Part shown: positions 63,266 to 64,000 of the stretch, piece after piece | Layout of the letters: each line of letters opens with the position of its first letter | How positions within the stretch are numbered: position 1 is the first letter of the stretch | From: Bulleidia sp. zg-1006 | GTDB taxonomy: Bacteria; Bacillota_I; Bacilli_A; Erysipelotrichales; Erysipelotrichaceae | Assembly: GCF_016812035.1 (NCBI RefSeq) | Contig: NZ_CP069178.1 | Span: 1,178,001 to 1,242,000, forward strand | Length of the DNA: 64,000 nucleotides | Direction: 5' to 3' | Made by a program: the position numbers and the translations under genes | Notes under the pieces: generated by a model | What the model was told of the DNA's origin: nothing | The model's input: the letters and a program-made list of their open reading frames with translations, nothing else | Database searches by the model: none

Positions 63266-64000
63266 TTAACTCCTTAAATTCTTCACTTTTAAAGATGGAT
63301 GTGAAGCTTGCAAACGCTTGGTACCAAAAGGATAGGCAAAGGCAATGGTGACGAATTCCCCTTCTTGTTGAATGACAACACCCTCTCCAAACTTAGCGTG
63401 TTCAATGATGTCTCCTTTTTTCCACTTTTTCCTCTTTTCAGTTGGGTTTTCATTGAACCGGGCATAGAAAGAAGATTCTTGATTGGTTTGTAGCTTTGGC
63501 GTTCCTTTATGCTCAATATAGTCTTCCTCAATTTCATCAATAAAACGGGATGGTGTTTTCACTCTTTGTAACATAAACGAATAACCCCCCGCATCCGTTA
63601 GGTATAAATGTTTACGCGCTCTTGTGAAAGCCACATACGCCAAGCGCCTTTCCTCTTCCACACCGCGATGACCCTCTTGAAGTGAACGTTCAGATGGGAA
63701 AACACCTTCATTTAAATCCGAAACAAACACTGTATCAAATTCCAATCCCTTTGAAGCATGCACCGTCATAAGTTGCACAAAATCATTTTCTAAGGTTTCT
63801 TCACGATCCCCATATAAAGCCACAGATTGTAGGTATTCCTCTAAATTAGTTTCCGGATGATACCGTTCAAAATCTTGAATATCTTCCATTAAGGATTTCA
63901 AGTGACCTAAATTATCCATATCTTTTTCAGCTTCTAAGAAAGCACGGTAGCCCGATTCATCCATCACCCTCTCAAAAAGTGTCAAGAGCTTTACTTCTTT
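63266..64000 (-). CDS. pcrA: UvrD/PcrA-type DNA helicase, C-terminal part (5' end outside window)
   Basis: About 245 residues of the 3' end of an SF1 helicase: motif V/VI region with MTVHASKGLEFDTVFV, EERRLAYVAFTRARKHLYLT, then the C-terminal Tudor-like domain (GDIIEHAKFGEGVVIQ). The frame stays open to the window edge. Directly upstream of ligA. Confidence 0.93.
   Translation of the reverse strand, partial: KEVKLLTLFERVMDESGYRAFLEAEKDMDNLGHLKSLMEDIQDFERYHPETNLEEYLQSVALYGDREETLENDFVQLMTVHASKGLEFDTVFVSDLNEGVFPSERSLQEGHRGVEEERRLAYVAFTRARKHLYLTDAGGYSFMLQRVKTPSRFIDEIEEDYIEHKGTPKLQTNQESSFYARFNENPTEKRKKWKKGDIIEHAKFGEGVVIQQEGEFVTIAFAYPFGTKRLQASHPSLKVKNLRS

Overview
The window is chromosomal DNA of a low-GC Gram-positive bacterium (Bacillota). 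The right flank has the gene order pcrA-ligA-gatC-gatA-gatB-(hypothetical)-rlmCD, read right to left, which is usual for Firmicutes. I cannot name the species from sequence alone; an anaerobe of Erysipelotrichia/Clostridia type is a guess.

Almost everything else is one integrative and conjugative element (ICE) of about 52 kb, running from about 4513 to 56465. It sits inside the 23S rRNA uracil-5-methyltransferase gene (rumA/rlmCD). The 5' part of that gene lies at 56465-57376 and the 3' part at 4090-4512, and the break falls in the SAM-binding motif. The two ends carry the same palindromic recombinase-site architecture around a GG crossover. Reading the minus strand from the right end, the ICE holds a small membrane protein, TfoX-like and GNAT genes, a replication module (RepA, DnaC-like), PcfB, a BRO-type antirepressor, VirD4, an SSB-like protein, a pilin-like Maff2 protein, VirB6-, PrgI- and VirB4-like proteins, an NlpC/CHAP hydrolase, DUF4315 and DUF4366 proteins, an IS1202-like insertion, an AbiEi/AbiEii module, topoisomerase III, a C5 methyltransferase, a 2773-residue methylase/helicase and an SSB-like pseudogene. 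The left part holds a type I restriction system, a TIR-like/membrane-protein pair, the plus-strand relaxosome genes (MobC and a relaxase split by a group II intron), an ImmR/ImmA-like regulatory pair, a sigma-like gene and three overlapping large serine recombinases.

The type I restriction locus looks phase-variable. Two hsdS loci carry four copies of one short repeat in alternating orientation, next to a tyrosine recombinase. The TIR-like/RipA-like membrane pair lies inside the segment that would invert. One hsdS locus appears caught in the flipped (off) state.

Downstream of the interrupted rumA (positions 1-3931) are scraps of a second, diverged ICE: a truncated membrane-protein gene and the first 72 codons of a second giant helicase carrying an internal stop. 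Next to them is an IetA/IetS (AAA ATPase/subtilase) pair. The window therefore holds four probable defence modules: IetAS, type I R-M, TIR/membrane and AbiE.

Main points beyond the annotation are the nested hsdS inversion system with its embedded TIR pair, a TnpV-like gene overprinted inside the giant helicase with its own ribosome binding site, a short basic leader peptide that ends inside a terminator, shared C-terminal tails on the proteins expected to handle transferred DNA, and single inactivating lesions in several ICE genes.
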